DNA from: an uncultured Blastocatellia bacterium
Lineage (GTDB): Bacteria > Acidobacteriota > Blastocatellia > HR10
Direction of reading: 5' to 3'
DNA: 64,000 bases
Assembly (NCBI GenBank): GCA_937934295.1
Contig: CALHAI010000004.1
Location: 186,001-250,000, forward strand
Shown here: in pieces, positions 45,687 through 55,383 of the stretch
Numbering within the stretch: the stretch's first letter is position 1
How the letters are laid out: each line of letters opens with the position of its first letter
Program-made: the position numbers and the translations under genes
The notes under the pieces: model-generated
What the model was told of the DNA's origin: nothing
The model's input: only the letters and a program-made list of their open reading frames with translations
The model's database searches: none

Positions 45687-47483
45687 ATGAAGCGACTTGT
45701 GTATATCGGCATCGGGCTTCTGCTGTTGGGTTCGTGCGCGCGTCCGGCCGCCTACTTCGGAAAGATCGAGCCACCGGACGAGGCTGTCCTCCGCGTGGGG
45801 AATGGCGCCGATCCCGCGTCGCTCGATCCGCATCGAGCGCCCGGTAGCGTCGAGGAGCAGATCGTGATTAATCTCTTCGAGGGCCTGACCGAGTATGATC
45901 CAGTGACTTTGGACCCGATTCCCGCCGTCGCCGAGGCGTGGGACGTGAACGAGCGCGCCACGCGCTTCCGCTTCCATCTGCGCCGCACGGCGCGTTGGAG
46001 CAATGGGCGTCCGGTGACGGCCTGGGATTTCGTCTACTCCTGGCGCCGTGCCTTGGCTCCGGAAACGGCGTCGCCGAACGCCTACCTGCTGTACTATATC
46101 AAGAACGCCGAGGCCTACAATACGGGGAAGGTGAAAGTGCGCGATCGGCGAACGGGGCGGTTCCTCACCGATGCCTTCGGACGCGAGCTGCTGCTCACGC
46201 CGGAGGAGCTGGATCGGATTCGGCGCGGAGACCTCCCTTCCGGGGCGCGGCATCTTCAAGAGCTGCGCCGCCGTCTGAACGATCATCCTTGGGAGGCGGT
46301 GACAGTGAGCGCGGAGGCCGTTGGCGTGCGCGCGCTCGATGACGCCACGCTCGAGGTGGAGCTGGAGGCGCCAACGGCCTTCTTCCTCAAGCTCACGGCC
46401 ATCGGCGTCTATCGGCCGGTCCCGCGCGAAGCGATCGAGCGCTACGGACGCGCGTGGACGCGCCCGGAGCATCTGGTGAACAATGGCCCTTTTCGACTCG
46501 TGGAGTTCACGCCGGGGCGACACGTCGTTCTGGAGAAAAATCCGCTCTATTGGGACGCGGCGCGGGTGCGACTGCACCGCGCGGTCTTCTATCCATATGA
46601 CGAGGCGACGACGGTGCTGAATCTCTACAAAGCGGGCGAATTGGATGTGCTAGTGAGCGGATTGCTCCCTCCGTATGCGCTTCGACGGCTACGCCAGAAG
46701 CGCGATTACGTCTCCGGCCCATACCTGCTCAGCTATTTCCTACTGGTGAACGTGCGCCGTCCCCCATTGAGCGATCGGCGCGTGCGGTGGGCTTTAGCGC
46801 TCGCTATTGATCGAGAGCGCCTTTGTCGGCGATTGCTCGCGGCGGGACAGCAACCGTCGGGCGCCTTCACCCCTTCGGATTTCCAGGGCACATATCCCCG
46901 TCCGTCGGGAGTCGGCTATGATCCGGAGCGCGCGCGGCAGCTTCTGGCGGCTGCCGGATACCCCGAAGGGCGTGGCCTGCGCCTTCGATTCCTCTACAAC
47001 ACGGGCGCGCTTCACGCGCAGATCGCCGAAGCCATTCAGGCCGATTGGCGGCGCGCCTTCCCCTTCATTCGCGTCGAGCTGATCAACCAGGAGTGGCAGG
47101 TCTACTTGGACACTGTGCGGCTCGGAGATTTCGACATCGCGCGGCGGAGCTTCTCGGCCGATTTCAGCGATCCGACGAGCTTCCTCGATTCGCTGCTCGC
47201 GACGAGCCCGAACAATCCGACCGGGTGGGCTAATCCCGAATACGATCGGCTCATCCAGCAGGCCAATGCAGAATCCGATAGTCGTCGGCGAATGACCCTT
47301 CTGGCTCGTGCCGAAGAGGTGTTGCTGGACGACCTGCCGATCATTCCGATCTACAGCTCGGTCACCAGCTTCCTCCGCAAGCCCTATGTGCGCGGATGGC
47401 ACGCCAACGTCCTTGATCGGCATCCGTTGAAATTCGTCGCCGTGGAACGTGAGGGAACCGCGCCCGACTTCTTGGGGCGATAG
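45687..47483 (+). CDS. oppA: Oligopeptide-type ABC transporter solute-binding lipoprotein
   Basis: 598 residues. Lipoprotein signal with lipobox LLLLGSC, Cys at residue 17. The family 5 solute-binding fold follows: LRVGNGADPASLDPHRAPGSVEEQIVINLFEGL near residue 32, FHLRRTARWSNGRPVTAWDFVYSWRRAL near residue 93, and YDPERARQLLAAAGYPEG near residue 410. It would bind peptides or similar ligands in the periplasm. Its ATG lacks a clear Shine-Dalgarno, and GCGCGGACG precedes it. A permease pair follows. Confidence 0.9.
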   Translation: MKRLVYIGIGLLLLGSCARPAAYFGKIEPPDEAVLRVGNGADPASLDPHRAPGSVEEQIVINLFEGLTEYDPVTLDPIPAVAEAWDVNERATRFRFHLRRTARWSNGRPVTAWDFVYSWRRALAPETASPNAYLLYYIKNAEAYNTGKVKVRDRRTGRFLTDAFGRELLLTPEELDRIRRGDLPSGARHLQELRRRLNDHPWEAVTVSAEAVGVRALDDATLEVELEAPTAFFLKLTAIGVYRPVPREAIERYGRAWTRPEHLVNNGPFRLVEFTPGRHVVLEKNPLYWDAARVRLHRAVFYPYDEATTVLNLYKAGELDVLVSGLLPPYALRRLRQKRDYVSGPYLLSYFLLVNVRRPPLSDRRVRWALALAIDRERLCRRLLAAGQQPSGAFTPSDFQGTYPRPSGVGYDPERARQLLAAAGYPEGRGLRLRFLYNTGALHAQIAEAIQADWRRAFPFIRVELINQEWQVYLDTVRLGDFDIARRSFSADFSDPTSFLDSLLATSPNNPTGWANPEYDRLIQQANAESDSRRRMTLLARAEEVLLDDLPIIPIYSSVTSFLRKPYVRGWHANVLDRHPLKFVAVEREGTAPDFLGR

Positions 47484-47487
47484 CGCT

Positions 47488-48414
47488 ATGGGGGGATATA
47501 TCCTCAAACGCATCCTCTTGGCCATTCCGCTTCTCTGGCTCATCCTCACGCTCACGTTCTTCTTGGTACGGTGGGCGCCCGGGAAGCCATTCCGTCGGGA
47601 GCGCGCCATACCGGCGGAGATCGAGGCGCATCTGGATCGTCACTATGGCTTGGACCAACCTTGGTACGTCCAGTATGCGAACTACATGCGCGGGCTCGCG
47701 CGATTGGACTTCGGGCCTTCTTACCGCTATCCCGATGCGACGGTGGGCGAGATCGTGCGTCAGGGTCTTCGCGCCTCGGTGCCCATTGGGGTGGCGGCGT
47801 ATGCGCTGGCCCTCGGCCTCGGCCTACCCTTGGGTGTTCTGGCAGCCCTTCGTCCTCAATCTGCAGGGGTGCGCGCATTGATGGGGCTGGCCGTCTTCGG
47901 TGTGGTGACGCCGAATTTCGTGCTCGGACCGCTCTTGGTCCTCCTCTTCAGCTTGACGCTCTACTGGTTCCCGCCGGCAGGATGGGGTGAGGGCCGACAT
48001 CTGGTGCTGCCCGTCGTGACGCTCTCGGCCGCTTACGTCGCGTATATTGCGCGCCTGACTCAAAGTGGCGTGCAGCGGGCGCTCGCCCAAGATTACGTCC
48101 GGACCGCTCACGCCAAAGGCGTTCATCCGCGCGCAATCCTCCTGCGGCATGTGCTGCGTCCGGCGCTTCTGTCCGTCCTCTCGTTCACCGGTCCATCGCT
48201 GGCGTTCCTTTTGGCCGGGACCGTCGTCATCGAGAAGATCTTCGCTATCCCCGGACTGGGCCACTTCTTCGTCCAAGCTGCGCTCAATCGCGATTATACG
48301 TTGATCTTGGGCATCGTCTCATTCACCGCAATCGCGCTCATCGTCCTCAATCTGCTCGTAGACATCGCGATCGCCCTCTTGGATCCGCGCGTCACCTTGG
48401 GAAGAGGAGGGTGA
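47488..48414 (+). CDS. oppB: OppB-type ABC transporter permease
   Basis: 308 residues, five or six transmembrane helices. N-terminal YILKRILLAIPLLWLILTLTFFLVRWAPGKP is the OppB/DppB opening; the EAA loop is AHAKGVHPRAILLRHVLRPALL near residue 210. It begins four bases after oppA, with a Shine-Dalgarno-poor ATG at 47488. It pairs with the following gene. Confidence 0.93.
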   Translation: MGGYILKRILLAIPLLWLILTLTFFLVRWAPGKPFRRERAIPAEIEAHLDRHYGLDQPWYVQYANYMRGLARLDFGPSYRYPDATVGEIVRQGLRASVPIGVAAYALALGLGLPLGVLAALRPQSAGVRALMGLAVFGVVTPNFVLGPLLVLLFSLTLYWFPPAGWGEGRHLVLPVVTLSAAYVAYIARLTQSGVQRALAQDYVRTAHAKGVHPRAILLRHVLRPALLSVLSFTGPSLAFLLAGTVVIEKIFAIPGLGHFFVQAALNRDYTLILGIVSFTAIALIVLNLLVDIAIALLDPRVTLGRGG

Positions 48415-48416
48415 GC

Positions 48417-49373
48417 ATGGATCGCGCACGGTCGGAAGGCATGGGGGAGAAATCCTCGGTGCGGCGAATCTGGGCACCTTTCCGGGCACGCCTTTCCGCA
48501 CGCTTGGCCGCGGGGTTCCTCAGCCTTGTGGGCATCGCCGTTCTGATCGGTCCGATGTGGCTCGCGTACGGTTACGATCAAACGGATCTGGAGCTTGGGC
48601 TTTCGCCGCCGAGTTTGATGAACGGGCATTATCTGGGAACCGACATCTTAGGGCGCGACCTGCTGGCCCGCCTCCTTTATGGCGGGCGCCTCTCCCTGTT
48701 GGTGGCGCTTATCGCGACGGTGATCTCGACGGGGATTGGCGTGACCTATGGCGCTATCTCCGGATATTTCGGTGGGCGCGTGGACGAGGTGATGATGCGC
48801 GCAGTGGATGTGTTGTTCTCGCTCCCGTATTTCTTCCTCGTGCTCGTGTTGATGGCGCTGTTCGCCGAGCCGGAGGTCGTGGACCCGATGATCCGTCTCC
48901 TTCGGCTCCGCCCCGATGGAGCGATGGCCGAATGGCTTCGAGGGCCGGGCGTGCGCCTGGTGTTGCTCTTCGCCGCCTTGGGCGCGGTCTCGTGGCTGAC
49001 GTTGGCGCGCATCGTGCGCGGGCAAATCTTGGCGCTCAAGAACGAGCCCTTCGTCGAAGCCGCGCGCGCGGCCGGAGCTGGAACGTGGACGATCCTCTTC
49101 CGGCATCTCCTCCCGAACGCGAGCGGTCCGATCATCGCCTACACGGTGCTTACCGTCCCCTCCGTCATGCTGCAGGAGGCGTTCATCAGCTTCCTCGGCC
49201 TGGGCCTTCAAGCGCCGCAGGCGAGTTGGGGAGCACTCGTCCACGAGGGCATGCAGGCGATGAGCGTCGCGCCGTGGCTGCTCGTCTTCCCAGCCGGAAT
49301 CATGGTGCTCACCCTCGTCTGTTTCTACATCGTCGGCGAGACATTGCGCGAAGCCCACGAGGGGCATCCCTGA
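48417..49373 (+). CDS. oppC: OppC-type ABC transporter permease
   Basis: 318 residues. N-terminal helix at ~30-50, then the DppC-type HYLGTDILGRDLLARLLYGGRLSLLVAL near residue 70, and the EAA loop AARAAGAGTWTILFRHLLPNASGPII near residue 215. A GTG two codons upstream overlaps the oppB stop and may be the real start. No OppD or OppF ATPase gene follows; the next gene is unrelated. Confidence 0.92.
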   Translation: MDRARSEGMGEKSSVRRIWAPFRARLSARLAAGFLSLVGIAVLIGPMWLAYGYDQTDLELGLSPPSLMNGHYLGTDILGRDLLARLLYGGRLSLLVALIATVISTGIGVTYGAISGYFGGRVDEVMMRAVDVLFSLPYFFLVLVLMALFAEPEVVDPMIRLLRLRPDGAMAEWLRGPGVRLVLLFAALGAVSWLTLARIVRGQILALKNEPFVEAARAAGAGTWTILFRHLLPNASGPIIAYTVLTVPSVMLQEAFISFLGLGLQAPQASWGALVHEGMQAMSVAPWLLVFPAGIMVLTLVCFYIVGETLREAHEGHP

Positions 49374-49487
49374 AGGCCTCGTTGCCCCGAAACGGTACAT
49401 CTTCTTTGCGGGAGAATGCGGGGCGTATGCCCGGCTATGTACGAATGGTGAGCGAGCCGGTAAAATTGAAACCTGTGAGGTGATGCG

Positions 49488-50345
49488 ATGAGGATGATGC
49501 GAGGTCAGACGACGCGGAAGCTCGTCGTTCTCCTATCGCTCCTCTGGAGCATTCTCCCTCTCGCGCGGGGGACGCAATCGTCCGCTCCGGCCCAGCAGAC
49601 CGGAGATGGCGTCTCCGTCGAGGAGCTCATCCGAAAGTTCGCCGCCAACGAGAGCCGGTTGCGTCAAGAGTTCAAGAATTTCGTCTTCCGACAGGACATC
49701 ACAATTCAGACGCTCGGCCCGCGCGGCATCGTGACGGGAGAATTCCGACGCATCTCCGAGATCATCGTGAACGATCGCGGCGAGCGGGAAGAGCGCATCC
49801 TCTATTTCCCCGTCCCCACGCTCCGCGAGATCGTCATCACGCAATACGATTTCGCCGATTTCGCCGGGATCCAACCGTTCGCCCTCGGCCTGGAGGATTT
49901 ACCTAAATATGTCGTCACCTACATCGGGCGCGAACGCATTGATGAGATCGACACCTACGTCTTCGACGTTCGCCCCCGGCGTCCGCCCGATCCGAAGAAG
50001 ATGCACGAGCGCTATTTCCAAGGGCGCATCTGGGTGGACACGGTGGACCTGATGATCGTGAAAGTGCAGGGCAAGGGCTTGCCCGAGGATCGGGAGAACA
50101 AGTTCCCGCACTTTGAGACGTACCGGGAGAACATCGAGGACAAGCTCTGGTTCCCGACCTACACGTATGCCGATGATGTCCTGGATTTCCCAGGGCGATC
50201 CGTTCGCGTCCGCATGGTGATTCGCTATACGAACTATCGGCGGTTCAGCGGCAAGATCGAGATCGGCGACATCGAGCCCGAACCCGAAAAGAAGTCGGAG
50301 ACGCCGACGGGCAAACCGCCGGAGAGGAAACCCGAGAGGCCGTAA
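49488..50345 (+). CDS. Exported protein of unknown function (outer-membrane lipoprotein-sorting-like)
   Basis: 285 residues. Signal peptide ~1-29 (LLWSILPLARG). The mature part is beta-rich, and YVVTYIGRERIDEIDTYVFDVRPRRP followed by GRIWVDTVDLMIVKVQGKG resembles LolA/LolB-type folds. The C-terminus is a charged Pro/Glu/Lys tail (EPEPEKKSETPTGKPPERKPERP). It lies 114 bases after oppC and 39 before selB. The family is unassigned. Confidence 0.7.
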   Translation: MRMMRGQTTRKLVVLLSLLWSILPLARGTQSSAPAQQTGDGVSVEELIRKFAANESRLRQEFKNFVFRQDITIQTLGPRGIVTGEFRRISEIIVNDRGEREERILYFPVPTLREIVITQYDFADFAGIQPFALGLEDLPKYVVTYIGRERIDEIDTYVFDVRPRRPPDPKKMHERYFQGRIWVDTVDLMIVKVQGKGLPEDRENKFPHFETYRENIEDKLWFPTYTYADDVLDFPGRSVRVRMVIRYTNYRRFSGKIEIGDIEPEPEKKSETPTGKPPERKPERP

Positions 50346-50384
50346 GCTGGCGCAACGGCTGAGGTCGCTTCGAGAAAGGGAGCG

Positions 50385-52301
50385 ATGCGACACATCATCG
50401 TGGGCACGGCCGGGCATATTGATCACGGGAAGACGGCCCTGGTGAAGGCCCTGACGGGGATTGATACCGACCGGCTGAAGGAGGAGAAGGAGCGGGGGAT
50501 CACGATCGACATCGGCTTCGCCTTCTTGACCCTTGGGGAGACGCGCTTTGGCTTCGTGGATGTTCCCGGCCATGAGCGTTTCATCAAGAACATGCTCGCC
50601 GGTGCCCACGGGATCGATCTCGTGTTGCTTGTCGTGGCGGCCGATGAGTCGGTGATGCCTCAAACGCGCGAGCACTTCGACATCTGTCGACTCCTGCGGG
50701 TGAAATCAGGATTGGTCGCGATCACCAAGGTGGATTTGGTGGACCAGGAGATGCTCGAGGTGGTTGAGGCGGAAGTGCGCGATCTGGTGGCCGGGTCGTT
50801 TCTGGAGGGGGCGCCGATCGTGCGCGTCAGCGCACGCACCGGGGAAGGGATCGGGGAGTTGAAAGCGGCGCTCGTCGACATCGCGGCGACGGTGGCGGAG
50901 AAGCGGCGCGATGCCGTCCCGCGCCTGCCCATTGATCGCGTCTTCACCGTGCGAGGATTCGGGACGGTCGTGACGGGGACGCTGATCGCTGGGCAGTTCG
51001 CCGTCGGGGATGAGGTGGACGTGCTCCCTGCGCAGCGCCGCGCGACGATCCGTGGCCTTCAAGTACATGGTCAGCCGGTTTCGGTGGCCATCGCCGGAGA
51101 GCGGACGGCGATGAATTTGCAAGGCGTTGCTGTGGAAGATCTCGAGCGCGGTCAGGTCGTCGTGTCGAGCCGTCGGTTCGTCCCCACGTCTCGGATAGAT
51201 GCGCGCTTGGAGTTGCTGTCCACGGCGCCACACGCGGTGCTGACGCGCACGCGCCTTCGCCTTCATGTTGGGACGGCGGAGATCTTGGCGCGCGTCGTGC
51301 TGCTCGATCGAATGGAATTGCATCCCGGGGAATCCGGCCTCGTGCAGTTCCGGTTAGAATCGCCGACGTTCGTCCTGCCTGGCGATCGCTTCATCGTTCG
51401 GCGCTATTCGCCGCCGCTGACCATCGGCGGAGGAGAAGTCCTCGATGCTTTGCCGGAAAAGCACCGCGCCTTTCGTCCAGGAGTGGAGGATCGAGAGGCG
51501 GTCGTCGCCACGCTCCTTCGGATCGAAACAGCTGATGCCCAGGAGCGGCTCGCGCTCTGGGTGGAGAGGGCCGGAAAACACGGGATGAGCTATTCGGAGC
51601 TCGCTGCGCGCACGGACCTCTTGGAGCCACAGCTTCAGGGCGCCCTGCGCGCGCACAGTGCGGCGGGACGGCTCATTGATATCGCAAGTCCTCCCCGTCA
51701 TTTCCTCGCCCGCGCGGCGTATGAGGAGATGAAGGCCGCCCTGCAGCACACGCTCGCCGCATTCCATCGCGAGCATCCGTTGGATCCGGGGATGCCGCAC
51801 CGCGATGTGCGTGCCTTGCTTCTGCGCAAGGTCCCGGAATTCGCCGCTGCGGAACTTCTCGCCCGACTCTGTCAGGAGCCCGAATTCCGCGTCGAACGGG
51901 AGTGGGTGCGCTTGGCGACGCATGCCGTGCGACTCTCGGATGAGGAGGTGGAGATCGAACGAAAGCTCCTGGAGACCTTTCGAGAAGCGAAGTGGCAGCC
52001 TCCGACTTTGGAGGAGGTGATCCTTCGGCAGCAGCTCGATTCCGAGAAGGCGCGAAAACTCTATCAGCGCTTGCTTCACCGCGGGGCGCTCGTGCGCGTG
52101 GGCGAGCATACGTTCGCGGCCGAAGCCCTGCGGGAATTGATCGAGCGCGTGCGTCAACAGAAGGCCATCAGCGCCACGCTCGATGTGGGGACGTTCAAAG
52201 CGCTCACGGGGGTCTCTCGAAAATACGCCATCCCGCTCTTGGAATACCTGGATCGCCAGCACGTGACGCGCCGCGTGGGCAACGAACGCCTCATCTTGTG
52301 A
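50385..52301 (+). CDS. selB: Selenocysteine-specific translation factor SelB
   Basis: 638 residues, close to E. coli SelB (614). It delivers Sec-tRNA to UGA codons marked by a SECIS hairpin. GTPase domain: G1 GHIDHGKT near residue 10, switch region [24 protein letters not shown] near residue 62, ITKVD near residue 115. Domains II-III follow, with [21 protein letters not shown] near residue 188. The C-terminal ~240 residues are winged-helix repeats that bind SECIS; they end [22 protein letters not shown]. No selA, selD, tRNA-Sec or selenoprotein is recognisable in the window. Confidence 0.95.
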   Translation: MRHIIVGTAGHIDHGKTALVKALTGIDTDRLKEEKERGITIDIGFAFLTLGETRFGFVDVPGHERFIKNMLAGAHGIDLVLLVVAADESVMPQTREHFDICRLLRVKSGLVAITKVDLVDQEMLEVVEAEVRDLVAGSFLEGAPIVRVSARTGEGIGELKAALVDIAATVAEKRRDAVPRLPIDRVFTVRGFGTVVTGTLIAGQFAVGDEVDVLPAQRRATIRGLQVHGQPVSVAIAGERTAMNLQGVAVEDLERGQVVVSSRRFVPTSRIDARLELLSTAPHAVLTRTRLRLHVGTAEILARVVLLDRMELHPGESGLVQFRLESPTFVLPGDRFIVRRYSPPLTIGGGEVLDALPEKHRAFRPGVEDREAVVATLLRIETADAQERLALWVERAGKHGMSYSELAARTDLLEPQLQGALRAHSAAGRLIDIASPPRHFLARAAYEEMKAALQHTLAAFHREHPLDPGMPHRDVRALLLRKVPEFAAAELLARLCQEPEFRVEREWVRLATHAVRLSDEEVEIERKLLETFREAKWQPPTLEEVILRQQLDSEKARKLYQRLLHRGALVRVGEHTFAAEALRELIERVRQQKAISATLDVGTFKALTGVSRKYAIPLLEYLDRQHVTRRVGNERLIL

Positions 52302-52307
52302 GCGAGA

Positions 52308-53066
52308 TCACCGCTGAAACCATCGGTCGCCACGTTCGCGCAATGCGTCGAGCGTGGCTTGAAGTTCCGCGTGCTTTTGGTGGAGGAGGGCGTCATCGGC
52401 GTCCGTCGGGACCGTGATCGGCGGCCCCAGCAGTACGACCGCGCGCGTGAACGGCTTGGGGATTTGAAAGCGATCCCAACTCGGCAGTTCCCAAAAGGCC
52501 TCCGCGGAGATGTGGAAAGGCAGGATGGCGTGCCCCGTGAGCTTGGCGAGCATCACGGCGCCTTTCTTGGCCACATAGACTGGCCCGCGCGGCCCGTCTA
52601 TTGTGAAAGCGACATCGAACCCCCGATGCAAGCAGGCGGCCATCACCAGCAGGGCGCGATTGCCACCTCGCGTGGAGGATCCGCGCGCGGCCCCGTATCC
52701 GAATCGCTGGATGAAGCGGGCGATGTATTCCCCATCGAAGCTCTGGCTCGTCATCACGACGATGCCGCGATGCCGCCAGAACCACGTCGCCAGGAAGATG
52801 CGATTGTGCCAGAATGCGTAGATGATCCGTTTCCCCGCGCGACGGATCTCCTCGTGATGCTGTTCATCGACGACCGTCCATCGAATCGTGCGCCCGAACG
52901 CCGCGATCCACCAGTAGCCAAGCAGGCCGAGCGCCCGGATGCTCCACCGCTTCCAGAACGAATAAGGTGAGAGATCGGCGAACTCATATACGCGACGACG
53001 CAGTTGGATCTCATCCAGAGACCGCAGAGGGGGATTAAGGGGAAGGCGAGGACGCTCGCCACTCAT
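52308..53066 (-). CDS. Lysophospholipid-acyltransferase-like protein (DUF374)
   Basis: 252 residues. N-terminal hydrophobic segment near 45-60, then GKRIIYAFWHNRIFLATWFWRHRGIVVMTSQSFDGEYIARFIQRFG near residue 78 with the HN(R) acyltransferase-like dyad, SSTRGGNRALLVMAACLHRGFDVAFTIDGPRGPVYVAKKGAVMLAKLTG near residue 130, where DGPRG is a family block. Such proteins transfer acyl chains to lipids, possibly lipid A. It converges on selB, with their ends 7 bases apart. Confidence 0.85.
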   Translation of the reverse strand: MSGERPRLPLNPPLRSLDEIQLRRRVYEFADLSPYSFWKRWSIRALGLLGYWWIAAFGRTIRWTVVDEQHHEEIRRAGKRIIYAFWHNRIFLATWFWRHRGIVVMTSQSFDGEYIARFIQRFGYGAARGSSTRGGNRALLVMAACLHRGFDVAFTIDGPRGPVYVAKKGAVMLAKLTGHAILPFHISAEAFWELPSWDRFQIPKPFTRAVVLLGPPITVPTDADDALLHQKHAELQATLDALRERGDRWFQR

Positions 53067-53090
53067 CGGCCGGTCCCTCTCGCCGAGAGA

Positions 53091-53306
53091 TTATCGGGAC
53101 GCCGCCTCCTGAGCCTCCAGGTCCCGAATGCGCTCTTCGATCCCTTGCAACTCTCGCTCCAACTTCTCCTTGAGCCGCTTCAGATATTCGATCTTCTCCC
53201 GGCGCGTGTAGAACCGACGGCCGAAAAGCCACAGGTCCTCGATATCCCTCCAGTCAACGTAAAAGCCGAATCCGAAGGGGAAGACCCCCCAGGCGCACCC
53301 TCTCAT
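53091..53306 (-). CDS. Small coiled-coil protein of unknown function
   Basis: 71 residues from the ATG at 53306, which has a near-perfect AGGAGGTGA five bases upstream (a GTG at 53315 lies inside that site). The N-terminal ~30 residues are Gly- and aromatic-rich (WGVFPFGFGFYVDW); the rest is one coiled coil (REKIEYLKRLKEKLERELQGIEERIRDLE). The shape resembles small DUF5320-type proteins, but the N-terminal motif differs. It has its own promoter. Confidence 0.7.
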   Translation of the reverse strand: MRGCAWGVFPFGFGFYVDWRDIEDLWLFGRRFYTRREKIEYLKRLKEKLERELQGIEERIRDLEAQEAASR

Positions 53307-53340
53307 CTCGTTCACCTCCTCTCATCTGTGCTCGACAACA

Positions 53341-53349
53341 ATTATACCA
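53341..53349 (-). promoter_or_regulatory. Extended -10 promoter element for the coiled-coil protein
   Basis: TGGTATAAT on the minus strand (TATAAT at 53346-53341 preceded by TG and one base). No good -35 is visible 15-19 bases upstream. It is about 35 bases before the ATG. Confidence 0.5.
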
Positions 53350-53587
53350 AACTTGGGACGCGCGCGGCGCCATCTCAGCGAAGGAGCGCCCGTGCGCGCC
53401 CGGAGGACGGCCGCGTGGGTGTTGGAGCGATCCGAGTCCGTGCGATTTGATTTCCACGTTCGGCCAAAGTGGCGGGCTTCCTGGCGACGGGCCCATAGTG
53501 CGACGAGATGGGGATGGGCGGACACAAGCCCGACGCAATTCGAAAGTCGCTCGGAGCACAAGGGCACGCGTTCGGCCGAGGAGGAGG

Positions 53588-54577
53588 CTATTCCTTGAGC
53601 TGCTCCAGCGCCTTGATGAGCGCGGGGACGATCTCGAAGAGATCGCCAACGATCCCATAGTCGGCGATGTCAAAGATCGGCGCTTCTGGGTCCTTGTTGA
53701 TGGCGACGATGGTGCGGGAGCCTTTCATCCCGACGACATGCTGGATCGCGCCAGAGATGCCGATGGCGAGATAGAGCTTGGGGGAGACGGTCTGGCCGGA
53801 GCTGCCGATCTGGCGATCCATGGGCAGCCATCCGCTGTCACACACCGGACGAGAGGCGCCGATCTCAGCGCCGAGGACGTCGGCGAGCTTCCGAATCAGG
53901 GCGAGATGCTCTTCGCTCTTGATACCGCGTCCGACGGCGACGATGCGTTCGGCCGCGCTGAGGTCCACGGCCTGCTTCGCTTCGCGAAAGCGCTCCAACG
54001 GGCGCGTCCGAATCGGCACTCGGCTGAGATCTACCGAGAGCGAACGGATGGGGGCTGGCGTCGTCGCCGCTTCCACTTCATCGGCGCGGAAAGCGCCAGT
54101 TTGAAACGTGACCAGGTATGGCGGATCATCGGTGAATTGCACCTCGGCGTTGATCTTCCCTTGGAAGATCGGTCGCGTGTAGATCACCGTTCCATTTTCG
54201 ACGCGGTATCCGATGCAGTCGCTCACGAGCGCCTTGCCGAGTGCCGCCGCCAATTTCGGTGCGAAATCGCGCGCTTGATAGGTATGACTGAGGAGGACGA
54301 AATCCGGCGCTTCGTGGCGAATCACCGACACGAGCGCGGCCGTGTAGCCATCGGGCGTATATTCGGCCAAGCGCTCATCTTCGATCACGAGGACGTCCCG
54401 CAGTTTCTTCGACGCCAGCTCCTCGGCCAGTTGAGTGACTCCGTGCCCCAGCAGGACGGCCGAGACCGTCCCGTCCACTTGCGCGGCCAGGCGCTGCCCG
54501 GCCACGAGCGCTTCCCACGTCACCTTGTTGAGCTTTCCCTCATGATGTTCGGCGATGACGAAAATCGAGGGGCCCAT
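53588..54577 (-). CDS. etfA: Electron transfer flavoprotein alpha subunit
   Basis: 329 residues. FAD-carrying subunit of the EtfAB dimer, which takes electrons from acyl-CoA and other dehydrogenases. The C-terminal FAD site is [45 protein letters not shown] near residue 235. It lies 22 bases after etfB. It has no quinone-reductase partner in the window. Confidence 0.95.
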   Translation of the reverse strand: MGPSIFVIAEHHEGKLNKVTWEALVAGQRLAAQVDGTVSAVLLGHGVTQLAEELASKKLRDVLVIEDERLAEYTPDGYTAALVSVIRHEAPDFVLLSHTYQARDFAPKLAAALGKALVSDCIGYRVENGTVIYTRPIFQGKINAEVQFTDDPPYLVTFQTGAFRADEVEAATTPAPIRSLSVDLSRVPIRTRPLERFREAKQAVDLSAAERIVAVGRGIKSEEHLALIRKLADVLGAEIGASRPVCDSGWLPMDRQIGSSGQTVSPKLYLAIGISGAIQHVVGMKGSRTIVAINKDPEAPIFDIADYGIVGDLFEIVPALIKALEQLKE

Positions 54578-54599
54578 CGCGTCTACTCCTTACCGTGGC

Positions 54600-55379
54600 T
54601 CACAAGACCTTGGCCTCGTAACGCAATTTCTCGATGAGCTTGGCAGCGATCTCTTCCGGCGAGCCTTCGAGGAACTCCGTACGCTTCGCCTTCGTGGGGA
54701 AGAAGACGCGCACCAGCTCCTGTTTGTTGCGCAGCTCATCGGCCGAGAGGCCGAGATCGGCGAGCATCAGGCGCCGGATCTCCTTCTTCTTCGCGCCCAT
54801 GATGCCCTTGAGCGTCGCGTAACGCGGCTGGTTGATCCCGGATTGGATCGTCAAGAGCGCCGGCAGCGGTAGCTCGATCCATTGAAACCATCCCGCTTCC
54901 AATTCCCGCTTCACCGTCACGCGCCCGTCGAGCACTTCGATCTGCATGACGATCGTCGCGTGCGGCAGCCCGAGCAGCTCCGCGAGGATGACGCCCGTCT
55001 GCGCATAACCGTGGTCGTCTGATTGCAGCCCCGTGAGGATGAGGTCGAACGATTCGCGGCGCAGCGCTTCGGCCAGCGTGCGCGCCGTGTTCAGCGCATC
55101 CAACCCCTCGAAGGCCGGATCCGCCAGATGCAGCGCTCGATCCGCGCCCTTGGCCAACGCTTCGCGAATGGCCTGCTCCACGCGCGCCGGTCCAAGCGAA
55201 CAGACGATGACCTCTCCCCCAAGTCGTTCTTTCAATCGCAAGGCCTCTTCGAGCGCGTAGACATCCGGCTCGTTGATCTCCCAGCTCAGGTCCACGTCCT
55301 TGATCCAGGTCCCGGCCTCGTTGAGGCGCAGGGCGAGATCGCGTTTGGGGACTTGCTTCACACACACGACGATTCGCAT
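54600..55379 (-). CDS. etfB: Electron transfer flavoprotein beta subunit
   Basis: 259 residues. ADP/AMP-binding EtfB: MRIVVCVKQVPKRD at the N-terminus, DVYALEEALRLKERLGGEVIVCSLGPARVEQAIREALAKGADRALHL near residue 40, and INQPRYATLKGIMGAKKKEI near residue 185. The ATG at 55379 is four bases after the fabF stop, so etfBA is attached to the fatty-acid unit. Upstream in-frame ATGs lie inside fabF. Confidence 0.95.
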   Translation of the reverse strand: MRIVVCVKQVPKRDLALRLNEAGTWIKDVDLSWEINEPDVYALEEALRLKERLGGEVIVCSLGPARVEQAIREALAKGADRALHLADPAFEGLDALNTARTLAEALRRESFDLILTGLQSDDHGYAQTGVILAELLGLPHATIVMQIEVLDGRVTVKRELEAGWFQWIELPLPALLTIQSGINQPRYATLKGIMGAKKKEIRRLMLADLGLSADELRNKQELVRVFFPTKAKRTEFLEGSPEEIAAKLIEKLRYEAKVL

Positions 55380-55383
55380 AGGT

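Noticed and set aside
49374-49487. TAAAAT at about 49464 as a promoter for the following gene.
   Set aside because: The only -35 candidate, TGTACG, matches the consensus poorly.
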